In this document: piece after piece, positions 1 through 10,878 of the stretch | Layout: each line of letters begins with the position of its first letter | Position numbering within the stretch: position 1 is the first letter of the stretch | NCBI GenBank assembly: GCA_037951105.1 | Contig: JBAMJV010001409.1 | Coordinates: 1-64,000, forward strand | Source: Echinarachnius parma | Lineage: Eukaryota; Echinodermata; Echinoidea; Clypeasteroida; Echinarachniidae | Reading direction: 5' to 3' | Length of the DNA stretch: 64,000 nucleotides | Translations under genes and position numbers: made by a program | Notes under the pieces: model-generated | Databases searched by the model: none | Told to the model about the DNA's origin: nothing | What the model saw: the letters and a program-made list of their open reading frames with translations, nothing else

Positions 1-831
1 TGGTCATCTTTACATTCGATCGATATATCGGTAAATCCACTAGGCTGTGATTGTCAGCTTCGTTGGATAGTCGATCGGTTTCGCGGTTCTCTGCTAATTC
101 AAAGTGAAAGTGAAACCATCTGCTCGCCCTCGTCGGCCACGTTGGAACCGTTTCGCGGAAAACCCTTGATGAACGATCCAAAAGGCCTGTGTGACCCAAA
201 CGATACACTTTATGCCGTTATTACTGTGTGTGGACTAGCAGTATTGGTCATTCTAGTGCTGATGTACCACAACCGCTGGCGTCTGAAGTACAACTTATTT
301 CTTCTGAAACTGGCCTTGTTAGGCTAAAAAGAGATCCAGGATGCTCGCGATCCAGAGGACTTTGACTTTGACCTAAATGTCATTTTCACTGATGAAGGCG
401 AGGAGTGGGTACAAAGGCAACTGCGACCATTCGTCGCAGAGAGCTGTCCACATCTGGCTAGGAATGTGTTTGGAGATGAAGACCTCTTCCTCGGCATGCA
501 TGTGCTTGATGCTGTTCTCCACGCGGTTGAAAACAGCTTCAAGACCCTGATCCTCATCAGCGCGGCAGCTGTCAATGACCAATGGTTCATGACCAAGTTC
601 CGCATCGCTCTCAATCACGTGAACGATGCCCAGACAGAAAATGTTCTCCTGGTCTTCTTGGAGGACGTCGAAGACAACGAGCTTCCGTTTCTTGTAAGGC
701 TTTTTCTGAGCGACCACGGTACATATCTCCACTGGACCAACGATGATGCAGGGCAAAGATACTTCTGGAAAAAAATGAAGAAATACTTGACCGTAAATCG
801 AAGGACCGATCGACGGGTCCCAGTTGAGTAA
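1..831 (+). pseudogene. Mirror copy of the TLR 3' end
   Basis: This is the left arm of the inverted repeat, read on the plus strand. It encodes the last LRR, the C-terminal cap (NPLGCDCQLRW), the transmembrane helix, the same TAA at 325-327 before the TIR, and the TIR domain ending at 831. It is identical to the corresponding part of the minus-strand TLR, including the stop. The gene's N-terminal part is outside the window or does not exist. If the inverted repeat is an assembly artefact, this gene copy is not real. Confidence 0.8.
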
Positions 832-2184
832 GCCGTGGAACAACAATATTAAGTTAAGTATGTAGGACCAGGCAACTAATTTTCCTCCTTAAATTTGATT
901 AGCAATTTCAGTCGATGGATACATATTTCAAATAAAATTCTGTACACTTCTATGAAAGAAAACTGCTACACAAACGATATTTTGTATAGCAATCATGCAA
1001 AAATGCAAAAGCAAACTGCAATGCGATACCAGGAAAATTATTCCCTGTTAATGACAATCACTGTCAGATTTGAAGAATATTAAGACTCATTATAATGAGT
1101 CTTAATATTCTTCAAATCTGACAGTGATTGTCATTAACAGGGAATAATTTTCCTGGTATCGCATTGCAGTTTGCTTTTGCATTTTTGCATGATTGCTATA
1201 CAAAATATCGTTTGTGTAGCAGTTTTCTTTCATAGAAGTGTACAGAATTTTATTTGAAATATGTATCCATCGACTGAAATTGCTAATCAAATTTAAGGAG
1301 GAAAATTAGTTGCCTGGTCCTACATACTTAACTTAATATTGTTGTTCCACGGCTTACTCAACTGGGACCCGTCGATCGGTCCTTCGATTTACGGTCAAGT
1401 ATTTCTTCATTTTTTTCCAGAAGTATCTTTGCCCTGCATCATCGTTGGTCCAGTGGAGATATGTACCGTGGTCGCTCAGAAAAAGCCTTACAAGAAACGG
1501 AAGCTCGTTGTCTTCGACGTCCTCCAAGAAGACCAGGAGAACATTTTCTGTCTGGGCATCGTTCACGTGATTGAGAGCGATGCGGAACTTGGTCATGAAC
1601 CATTGGTCATTGACAGCTGCCGCGCTGATGAGGATCAGGGTCTTGAAGCTGTTTTCAACCGCGTGGAGAACAGCATCAAGCACATGCATGCCGAGGAAGA
1701 GGTCTTCATCTCCAAACACATTCCTAGCCAGATGTGGACAGCTCTCTGCGACGAATGGTCGCAGTTGCCTTTGTACCCACTCCTCGCCTTCATCAGTGAA
1801 AATGACATTTAGGTCAAAGTCAAAGTCCTCTGGATCGCGAGCATCCTGGATCTCTTTTTAGCCTAACAAGGCCAGTTTCAGAAGAAATAAGTTGTACTTC
1901 AGACGCCAGCGGTTGTGGTACATCAGCACTAGAATGACCAATACTGCTAGTCCACACACAGTAATAACGGCATAAAGTGTATCGTTTGGGTCACACAGGC
2001 CTTTTGGATCGTTCATCAAGGGTTTTCCGCGAAACGGTTCCAACGTGGCCGACGAGGGCGAGCAGATGGTTTCACTTTCACTTTGAATTAGCAGAGAACC
2101 GCGAAACCGATCGACTATCCAACGAAGCTGACAATCACAGCCTAGTGGATTTACCGATATATCGATCGAATGTAAAGATGACCA
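1..2184. repeat. Perfect spacer-free inverted repeat (2 x 1092 bp)
   Basis: Bases 1-1092 and 1093-2184 are reverse complements with the axis between 1092 and 1093, where ATTA meets TAAT. All reading frames translate identically from both arms (for example the 121-residue frames at 466-831 plus and 1354-1719 minus). I saw no mismatch and no spacer. Both arms carry the end of a TLR gene: LRR C-terminal cap, transmembrane helix and TIR. The left arm runs off the window start. A real, very recent head-to-head duplication or a fold-back sequencing or assembly artefact at a contig end would both look like this. The exact identity and absent spacer make the artefact at least as likely. Confidence 0.95.
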
Positions 2185-3926
2185 TACAGGCTCGAAGGTG
2201 CTTTTGTTGAATCCTGCAAAGTGATTATGTGACAGTGTTATGTTGGTAAGGAATGAATTGCGTTTAAAGAAATCTTGATCGAGACTGTTTAGTTCATTAC
2301 TACTAGCAAGGAAGATTGAAAGTTTGGGCAAGTCATTTATCAAGGCTGGGTGGAGACTCTGAATGTGGTTATGTTGTATAAATAGTTTCTGGAGTGATTT
2401 CAATCCCATGAAACCACCATATTTAATGGAAAATATGCGGCATGTACTCAGATCTAGTTCTTTCAAAGACCATAAATCCTGAAATGTTTCGGAGGGTAAC
2501 TCATTAAATGAATTCCCTCTCAGGTCAAGAGATCGTAAGGAGTGCAGTCCTTGAAACAATGACAGGTTCAAGATATTGTTCCATAGGTCACGAGAATGGG
2601 TAGATGAATCAGCCATGTTAAGCACCTCAAGAGAAGGGGTGTACTTAAAGGTTTCTCCTGGATACTAGATTGGGCAACTCTATCACGAACGAAAATATCA
2701 TCCCACTCCCTGCTAGGTTTAATGTGCGTAAGTTTTGAAGTCCTCCGAAAGAACCCAGATTTACCGAATTTAGATGTGAGTTTTGTTGCAAATCCAGTAT
2801 AGCTAAATTTTCCAAACCGTAAAATGCAAATGGGTTTATTTCCCTTAGCTTATTGGCAACTAAATTAAGCTTCGTCAGATTCACGTCCCAATGAGAATAT
2901 GAAGGGTTTATGGACCTGATAGAATTTAACTCCAGATAGAGTTCGTTTAGGCCAGTCATGCCAGAGAAATACTCGGGCCTCAATGTCTCGATTCTTCTTG
3001 TATGCAAGTATAAACTGGATACATTTGTCAGCTTCCTACACATGTGCGGATCAAATTGCGATATGCCTTCCAAGTGCAGCTCATTTAAGGGATAATTTTC
3101 TAAGGCATCAAAGAAATCCGATGGAATTATCTCCATACCATTGTTCAATCGTAAATCTAGGACCTCTATTCTTGACCTGGAAACGCCTTCCAGGAAATGA
3201 GTCCATGCCGTAGACGAAATGTTGTCTCCTCCAAATGAAAGCAACCGGACATGTAGAGAGGCAATGACATCCGGATCGATTGTTTGAACCGGGTTGTAGG
3301 TTATGTCAAGGGAGTCACAGTGGCAATCAAACGTGAATGTATCAGGAGTAAGGGACTGGATATAATTACCGGACAAAACTATAGATCCGTTTTCTTGAAT
3401 TTTACAGGCAGTAAAGTGTATGGATGTTAATGTATTGACCACAAAAGGAAATGTCCAAGTCCTGAATATGTTTGGACCATTGAAATATTCCGTTACTTAG
3501 GCGAAGATGTTGATTATTAGCAAGATTAAGTGAGGTCAATTTTGCGAGGGGTTTGAATGCCGCATGTTCAATCTTACTTAGATTATTCCAAGAAAGATCT
3601 AATATAATCAAATGTATGTATCGACTGAAGGAGTTATTCCACAAAGTCTGAATTTGGTTTATTTTTAACACAAGATATTTAGTATATGTCGGTAGATCAC
3701 TGGGTACAAATGTGAGATGTCTGTTACTGCAGTCGATGCGTTTCTCAGCCGCATACAGGGAACAATTCTGAGATCCGTGTCTCATTCCATTTCGAGCTGT
3801 TTCAGGCGTTGTTAAAGCCAAATCATTGCGTTGAAAAGTCGCTCTTGGTGCTGCTTTGGACTGTCCATCAAGGTATATCACCACGCTGATGCACACAGCG
3901 AAGTATTTAATCGTACGGTTCAACAT
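1354..3926 (-). pseudogene. Toll-like receptor, single exon, disrupted
   Basis: This is a Toll-like receptor, a type I membrane pattern receptor that signals through a cytoplasmic TIR domain. From the ATG at 3926 come a hydrophobic signal peptide (residues 1-22), an LRR N-terminal cap with two cysteines, and many leucine-rich repeats. A C-terminal cap with the C-x-C start GCDCQLRW, a transmembrane helix near 1900-1960 and a TIR domain (1354-1860) follow. The TIR has the DEGEEWV, FGDED and box-3 FW motifs, and its reading style matches echinoderm TLRs. Absence of introns is usual in sea urchin TLRs. Three lesions are visible. One is a frame change near 3440-3450, where LDISF should run into VNTLTSIH. 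One is a frame change near 2660-2690, before the repeat PSLEVLNMADSS. The third is a TAA at 1858-1860, between LALLG and KEIQDARD, where relatives usually have tyrosine. It may be a pseudogene, or the frame breaks may be indel errors. The ATG at 3926 is preferred to the upstream alternative because it starts the signal peptide. Confidence 0.85.
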
Positions 3927-4851
3927 TTCTCTCAATTTATTTTTTTTTTTTCTAAAGAAACAAAGTATCTGTAAATATCTGGTCTCACGGCTTCGGTTAA
4001 ACAACCGGCCAAGGTTGGGATGTGATAGATCAGTTGACTGAACGTTACTCTAAAGTACGTACAGACTATAGAGCTCACTGCTCAGAATTCCGTCTTAGTA
4101 AACCTGTCGTGGCACCACATTTAAATTGCTTCTTTAATATAAATATATAGCGTCTCTAATTTCGGAAATGTGCACACGGCACCGCAGGTCTCCAGATCCA
4201 GTCGGTATCATACGTTAGCGCGAACGCAGACCACCGACTGACGATTGTCTGGAACGAATAACTTGAAGAACACGGAAAGATTCTCTTTTCAGATATAATG
4301 TAGTTACCTATTTATGTTTGTATAGAATATTCATTCGATAGCCTACAGCATGGCTACTTTAACGGGACAGCAGCAACATGTAGCGATTTGTTTCCTCATT
4401 TTATTAAGTGACGAACTTTATTTACTGCATGAAGCATGAATATAGATTTATTTCGCTATCACACATGCACATACACACACACACACACAACCACACAAAC
4501 ACGGATCGCTTTCTGTTTGAAAGGAAACCAAAACTAACCAAAAATCACGATCGACGCCAATTATTAAATGTAATATGAGTTAATTCGGAAATGCTATATC
4601 TCAGACGGATAGTACAGTTTAGGTCAAAGAGAATATTTGTGTCAAACTTGTACGATTAATGAAACTAACCTATAAACCATTAAGTTACAGGGTTGTTTTA
4701 AATTTTTTGTTTAAACAGCCGTTAGAGACAGTGTATGTATTTGTTCTGCCACTCTTTCCTTCTAATGTATATGTTTGTATAAACAATTAAATTAATTCGT
4801 TTGAACTGTCACGGGCCGAAGGAGCCCGGGTTTTCAGTCCGGCTAGTGATC
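3927..4851. other. TLR 5' flank, no gene; (CA)n tract
   Basis: This AT-rich flank is upstream of the TLR start. I see no coding exon in it. A (CA)n microsatellite lies at about 4463-4500. A 12-base T run at 3939-3950 on the plus strand sits just ahead of the TLR start codon, within its presumed 5' leader. Confidence 0.6.
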
Positions 4852-5696
4852 GGCAATCGCGGCTTGGTACGAACAGTCACGTTCACGTCACGTTCACGTC
4901 ACGTTCAGGTTCTGTACCTTTTGTGAAACAGGTCACCCAAATCTACGAAGTGTAGGGTAACGTGACCCAACAATTTGTTGACCTGCTATATGCAATCTAC
5001 GAAAGCTCACGTAAATTGCCGCTGGCGTTTTAAAAAATAACGTAAATTGTCATTGAGAAGAGACTAATGGCAAAATAGCTGGTTCAGGCCGAAGATGAAT
5101 GAAACAAAATGTACCATTCATAGGCGTACCCATGGGGGCGGGTAGGGGGGAGGGGGGTCACCCTCCCCTGTACCCCAAAAATACTGTTTTGGCTGTTTTT
5201 AATTGACTCCAAATATCTACAGCTAACCCCCCCCCCCCCCTCCCCCGCTCAAAGAAATTTGGCTGACGAAATAACCCCTCTCCTTCCCCTTTGAAAAAAA
5301 AAAACATGTTTGCGGCCACTGCTACCATTACTCAGTGTACTAATGATGCAGCTAATGCTAGTGAAACTAATACAATGAAATGTACAATGTACAATAAAAT
5401 ATAAAATTATATAATAAAGTATCGTGTATGGTGTTAGGAAAAGCGCATACACTTATCAAAGGATGATAATGACACAGCTAGACAAATGCATGCACACCCA
5501 GACACAATGGTATAGGTTATACCCTCCCATACACGCAAATTATACGTACACAAAAAACAAACATGTAATAAAAACAACAACAAATGAAAGTCCCCCTTTA
5601 TAAAAATAGCGAAATAATTTTAACGAATAGGTAGGTTTTGAGCAAAATAACTTGTTTCTACACGTATTGATTACTTGTGTGTGATAATAACATTCA

Positions 5697-6176
5697 GTGG
5701 TGTAGCGTGGTCGGACTGATTGGGGGGCAACAAAATCACTAGCGAAACCACGATTTTGTCAAGGTTTTTTTTTTTAACCTAGACCAGGACCAAGTAGTTG
5801 AAAAAAATCCTGTCAGCGGCGGGGGGGGGGGGGGGGGGGGGGGGGTAGGCTTAGTCGTAATATGTTTTCGAAGCCTAGACCAGGACCGGTTCCAACAGGA
5901 CCAGGACCTAGCGGTTCATAAAATCCTGTCGGGGGGAGGGGGTAGTCGGAATTTTTTGTCAGTACCTTTTTTTAGGCCTAGACCAGGACCAGTCCCAATT
6001 TTTGTAGCCAGGACCAGGACCGTGGAAGATATCTAGTCCAGGACCAAGCAAAACGTCTAGACCAGGTCCAATCGCCCAAAATTATTGGGGGGGGGGGGGG
6101 GCACACCTAAATGTGCCCTTATGTTTTCTATTGTTTTTTTCAGAATATATGCCCCCCCCCCCCGTAGCTACGACAC
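5697..6176. mobile_element. Fold-back MITE with GTAGC-type ends, carrying a minisatellite
   Basis: The ends are CAGTGGTGTAGCGTGG and the inverse CTACGACACTG. The same family is seen intact at 23079-23213. The interior has a 25-base poly-G run at about 5821-5845 and a loose tandem of CTAGACCAGGACCA, counted seven times between about 5778 and 6068 with irregular spacing. No coding capacity. Confidence 0.6.
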
Positions 6177-6477
6177 TGATAAAATTGATTTGTCAAGTCA
6201 TGCATGAGAGTGAAAAGGCAAAGTTGTCACTTTTCACAACTCACAAGAGTCAAAATGTGGCAATTTAAGTTCACATATTGTTGGAAATGAAAAACATATA
6301 ATTGTTACAAGGATTGTGGTTAGTTTCTGAGTTTTGTCTCGTTGTATGTTGTTTTGATCCGGCGCCTAGCCTGCAATTTACTCGATCGCCGCGTCGTCAA
6401 ACTGTGCCTCGGCTCCGCCTCGGCCTCGCTATCGAATCTCGTCGATATCGTCGCGACGCATCAGGGCCTGTATTCCA

Positions 6478-6700
6478 TAAACACATATAAGCAAGAAATC
6501 TTAGAATTTTTGCTTATTATAAGCAAAAATGCTTAGATCTAAGCATTTTTGCTTAAATTCCCTCGTAAGCAAATTTGCTTACATTTTAGACGCACTTTCG
6601 GTAAGCAAATTTGCTAATTTGTTTTGCTTATTATAAGCAAATTTGCTTAAGCAAATTTGCTTAAACAAGCATTGGTATTCCATAAACATTTAAGCGTAAG
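6478..6700. repeat. Cluster of AAGCAAATTTGCTT palindromes
   Basis: Perfect palindromes of the AAGCAAATTTGCTTA type, and a variant built on AAGCAAAAATGCTTAGATC, recur at least five times. The block is bracketed by TATTCCATAAACA at about 6471 and again at about 6673. This looks like two or three nested or tandem palindromic MITEs with TATTCCATAAAC at their ends. No gene is present. Confidence 0.6.
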
Positions 6701-7777
6701 ATTTTAGGTGGCTTAAATATAAGAATATAAGTTTGGGCATGTATTGTAGTGTAAGCTCGAGGATTGGCTGTGTTGCATGTACATAAAGATATTCTGATAA
6801 TGCAATAATAATGAAATAATTTACACACCGTCTGATTTGAAGATGAGCCTAATTAATGATTGTTGAAGTATACATACACAGGGCCAAAGGGACGCTCAAA
6901 ACAAATTGGTAACTTGTCACCCTTAAACCCGGTAATAACAGCTGGCCACCTCACCGTGTACTGCTAGGCAAGCACCACGGGCCGCGGCCGGAGCCCCTGG
7001 CGCCTGGCGGTCGGGGTGGCTAGCTAGGCCTAAGCGGACACAGTCCGTAGTTGGCTGTAGCGAGTAACCAGTTTCCGATCCCCGTTTGGACCACGAATGT
7101 TTAGACAAACATAATATAAGCACAGTTTCTAATTTGATTATCCATTTCTATTTAACGTTATCTGTTAGAAAGATTTATTTTCTCCCTCTAACAACTGTCT
7201 GATACTTTGTCCGCGGTCCCCATTCACTTACATACAATTTTTTGTGCGCTGCGACAAATCCTTAAACACGCAATCTCCATAGGAATTCAATCGCACAAAA
7301 AGGAAAAGTTGTGTCGTCGAGAATATTCTGGATGACGTCATGACTAGTCTTAGTAACAAGCGCTTTCACTTTTACAAATAATGATTAAACACTCACGTCA
7401 CGTTTTGGTAGACGTGACGATTCGAGTTTTACCGGCATGGAAAAAGACAAATTGTTGGGTCACTTTACCCTACACTTCGTAGATTTGGGTGACCTGTTTC
7501 ACAAAAGGTACAGAACCGTTCACGTGACGTGAACGTGACGTGAACGTGACTGTTCGTACCAAGCCGCAATCGCCACGTACAGGCACGCACATAATCAATC
7601 AATCAAAACAATCCACAAATAAATGAGTAGTAAACAAAGCGCTCAAAATAAATAAAATTTCAGGCAGAGTATATGGTGGGCCGGTGCTTTAATTAAACAG
7701 ATAATGTACATATCAAATGATTTTATAAGTGCTCTCAATTCGCACCATGAGCATATTATATTTTTAACACGGCGTTC

Positions 7778-7965
7778 AATAGACCGCTTCTGTAATGTAT
7801 GCAAATAATATGCGTATGACGTCAGACTCCTCGTCGTCAAGCTTAACAAAAGTAACCATGTCCGGCAAGCTAGCTTGCCGGACCTAGTTACTTTTGTTAA
7901 GCTTGACGACGGAGAGTCTGACGTCATACGCATAATATTTGCATACATTACAGAAGCGGTCTATT
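7778..7965. repeat. Near-perfect 94 bp-arm palindrome
   Basis: The two arms, starting AATAGACCGCTTCTG and ending with its inverse, meet at CCGGCAAGCTAGCTTGCCGG (7862-7881). The axis is between 7871 and 7872. Only a few mismatches separate the arms (for example CTCCTCGTCG against CTCTCCGTCG). It has no coding potential and would extrude as a long hairpin. It is most likely a fold-back MITE. Confidence 0.8.
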
Positions 7966-8021
7966 AACAGAATAAACAGCTAGTAGGCATAATAATCATA
8001 CGCGATAAATAATGCCTGGGT

Positions 8022-8965
8022 CACAAATGATCCGGGCATCGTACGATTCTTCTACCTACGGCGGATTTTCTACGATTTTGGGAAATTGTGATATCGTAGC
8101 CTACGATGTCTGTTGTATTTTAGGGTTGCTGTCACATATTCTCCGGGGCCCGTACGATGACATTTGTTTTTAAAATAAAACATAAATCGCACGGCTCCCG
8201 TGAACACAAATTAAGTGCCAGTACGGGTGCCTTTTGGTGCACTTACGGTGACTCCACGGTACCCGTACGATTTTAATGGCCAAATATTCAGTCTCGAAAT
8301 CGTACGATATTCGAGAAAAAAAGGCTGCTATGTCCGTGCTGTGCCCGTGCGATGGATGCCCTTGCGGCGCCCGTGCGATGCTCTCTACGATGTGTCTACG
8401 TACGGGCTTACGGCAAGTAAACAATTGTACGTAGCATTTTTATCTTTAACTCCGCGTTAAACAAATTGTTGACATCGTACGACGAGGAAAAATGCAACGG
8501 CGACCGTACAATAGCCACGTCACCCGTGCGGGCGCCGCAAGATTCCCGCAAGATATCACCTAAAAGTGGCATCGTACGGGCGCCGTAGCCCAAATCGGAC
8601 CACTTGTGACCGTAGCATAAACGATCTTCCTTTGGAGAAAAAAATGCTGCGTTTACACCATGTCCCCGGCGGCCACGGTAGCCCCGTTTCAGGCATGCAC
8701 CGTGGACGAAACGGGATGGACGTGAGACAACGCAGGGGAGGGGGGGGGGGGGGGGGGGGGGTGGACGGAATGGGCAAACGTGACTGCCGTGTATGCCGGG
8801 CCAGATTTTGTAACTGTCAACAAATTTGCCACGGCAGTCACCGTGCGGATGAGAAACCTAGCAGGCCGTAGTTAAACGGGGTGAACGCAACAAAACGTGA
8901 CAGGCCGTAACAAAACTTGGAGGCTGTCCGTAGTAGGACGGGAAGACATTCCCCGACATGTGACG
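8022..8965. repeat. CGTACG-rich repetitive block, probable MITE cluster
   Basis: The motif (C/A)TCGTACG(A/G) or CCCGTACG recurs about ten times on both strands between 8035 and 8580. Past the poly-G run at about 8736-8760 comes a related GC-rich stretch with repeated GGCCGTA and CCGTAGT. Reading frames through it are low-complexity (polyglycine) and not genes. Confidence 0.45.
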
Positions 8966-9249
8966 GTCCTTTCAAAATTTGGTTGTTCCTACTCATTACT
9001 TTTTCATAGAAATCCAAGTCATTCATATTTGTTTATAAATGGGAAGCCTTGTTGATGCTCTGCGATCTCACTGCAGCAGCTAGCGTCAATCGCTTCACTC
9101 GATTGAATGGAACACCTTTTGTATTGAGAGTACTTTTCACACTGCCACTGGCTTCTTTAAGAGGGCGCTGATGCTATATCAAGTATTTCTATATCGATGG
9201 TTTAGACAGAGTTTGGCCGATTCAAACAATTGGGGCCATGTTGCTATCT

Positions 9250-9362
9250 AAGGGCAGGGGCGGATCTAGCTTTTTGCTAAGGGGGGGGGGGGTTGACCCA
9301 ATGACGAGGCGAGGCGATTTTTTTTTGGCTATTTTGAACCCCCGTAAGTGATGTTTTCCTGG
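9250..9362. mobile_element. Fragment of a dispersed GGCGGATCTAGC element
   Basis: The stretch contains GGGGCGGATCTAGC, a 12-base G run and ACCCCCGTAAGTGATGTTTTCC. The same combination recurs at 44600-44813 in the other order and orientation (GTAAGTGATGTTTTCC ... GTAGATCCGCCACTG). It therefore belongs to a dispersed non-coding family. Confidence 0.55.
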
Positions 9363-9468
9363 CATCTACTAACACAATGGAGACCATAAAAAGCAGTGCA
9401 TGATAACGTCTTTTAAAATCAAGTAACAGTTTAATACACAGTTATATCCAGAGTTATCATGTGTTTGG

Positions 9469-10345
9469 TTAAAGGGTACCGCCAGGCAGAGATTTAGCTC
9501 TCTTACATCAAAGACATATCCCAAATGAACATACAAAACAAGTCTGTGATACTGAAAGTATTTGTACATCGCCAGGGAATCATTTTTAATATCACCTGTC
9601 AGGCATTCTGTCAGCGCAGTTCCGATAACGATATCACTTAACGATCCTGTTATCGGAAGCACCTACGATATATCGCAGCAAGCAGAGACAATCTCGAAAA
9701 TCTCTTGTGTGCAGCGAATAAAATATCTACTTGGCGTTCAGAAACAGCATCTACCGCGTATATAACGTAACGCCATGCAAGCACTGTAGTGTACTATTGC
9801 ATGCATGCAGAGTATTATGCATTGTGCATGGTGCGGTGGCTATTATATAGCGCTGGGCATTGTGTGTACCATCCACCCCAACACTGCCGTTGGAGTGTGT
9901 ACATGCGAGCGCACACGGGCGTATATTGTCTGCATGCCCGAAACGATACAAAATATCGCATGGGCTATGCGATAAATCGCACATACTGCCCGGCCGTCGT
10001 CTGGCAAAGAGGCGTATCTCGAAAATAGGCCATTTTTTTTTTTATTGCCTACTTGGGGTTTTTGAGGTCAAAATTTTCATTGGGCCAAATTTCAGAAGAG
10101 CTCGAGTTATAGTTTCTGAGATATCGGGGGCCCTCTGTACCCGATTGCATAACTATCGTCGTATTATGTACGGCAAAAGGGCGTATCTATACATACGCCC
10201 CTGTCTGTGGAAATCTTGTTGGTTTGTGCTCGGTATCCGTCTGGCAGAAGGATGTATGTTGACATACGCCTTTGGCAAAAAAAAAAGGCGGAAAATTTGC
10301 GATATATTTTAGATAAAAGGATGTAAGTATAGATACGCCCTAGTG
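9469..10345. mobile_element. TTAA element with GGCGTATCT hairpin cluster
   Basis: The left end, TTAAAGGGTACCGCCAGGCA, matches the ends of the TTAA-flanked family at 21479 and 24892. From about 9990 come hairpins of the type GGCAAAAGGGCGTATCT ... AGATACGCCC (10172-10201, 10243-10276, up to about 10340). The same hairpins occur inverted at 24235-24665, also beside an end of the same family. The right end is not certain. No coding region. Confidence 0.5.
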
Positions 10346-10774
10346 TAATTTTCAACGATGGTGCAGGATGATACCGCATGGCGGATGATTAGATGCCGGA
10401 TCGGATCGGATGCATGCGACGCGTCTGAAAATCACCCTGCAATTCCGGATCCAACATTACGTTGCATACTTTTGTGCATGCAACAAGCGGCGCACAAAAC
10501 ACCATGACCCCGGACCATGACGCCTCCAAATTACACTGCAAATCTGGCCAGCTGATCGAACATAAGGTTTGTATAAATACTCTGACTTTTACTTTTATTG
10601 TATTTTACGATGGCCAATGTACCGATGTACTTTTATGACAAACTCTTTCTTCTCTACACATTTCTCATGCACTGCACTGCACGCTACAAGTAGGCGTAGT
10701 TGCCAGCGAACTTGGCCGGGCCCGGCCCGAGGGAGAACCCGGCCAGAAAAGGGACAGGCCTAGGGCTGACTTTC
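10346..10774. other. Intergenic, nothing recognised
   Basis: I see no gene or clear repeat structure here. A (TCACA)n tract at about 10770-10796 marks the 3' end of the LINE that follows. Confidence 0.5.
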
Positions 10775-10878
10775 ACATCACATCACATCACATCAGGGTA
10801 CGGAAAAGAAGGATGACTCCTGTAGACTTTCCGGTCTTCTCTGCGTTGATTGTTGCTACTGTACGTCTATTATAAACT

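Larger units (their letters stand above)
4852..7574. mobile_element. Non-autonomous DNA element with ~130 bp terminal inverted repeats
   Basis: The left end (4852-4981) and right end (7445-7574) are inverted copies over about 130 bp. Both start with GGC(A/G)AT(C/T)GCGGCTTGG, then a block of repeated CACGTTCACGT units, then a shared stretch containing ACAGGTCACCCAAATC. The interior codes for nothing recognisable and is filled with younger insertions (hairpin element 5697-6176, AAGCAAATTTGCTT palindromes). I find no clear target-site duplication, so two solo copies in opposite orientation remain possible. Confidence 0.6.

Noticed and set aside
1571-1861. Open frames antisense to the TIR domain in both palindrome arms
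   Set aside because: They are shadows of the TLR coding strand and appear twice only because of the inverted repeat.
8566-8871. 101-residue open frame with a polyglycine stretch
   Set aside because: The glycines come from a poly-G run inside a repeat block; no domain and no codon bias.
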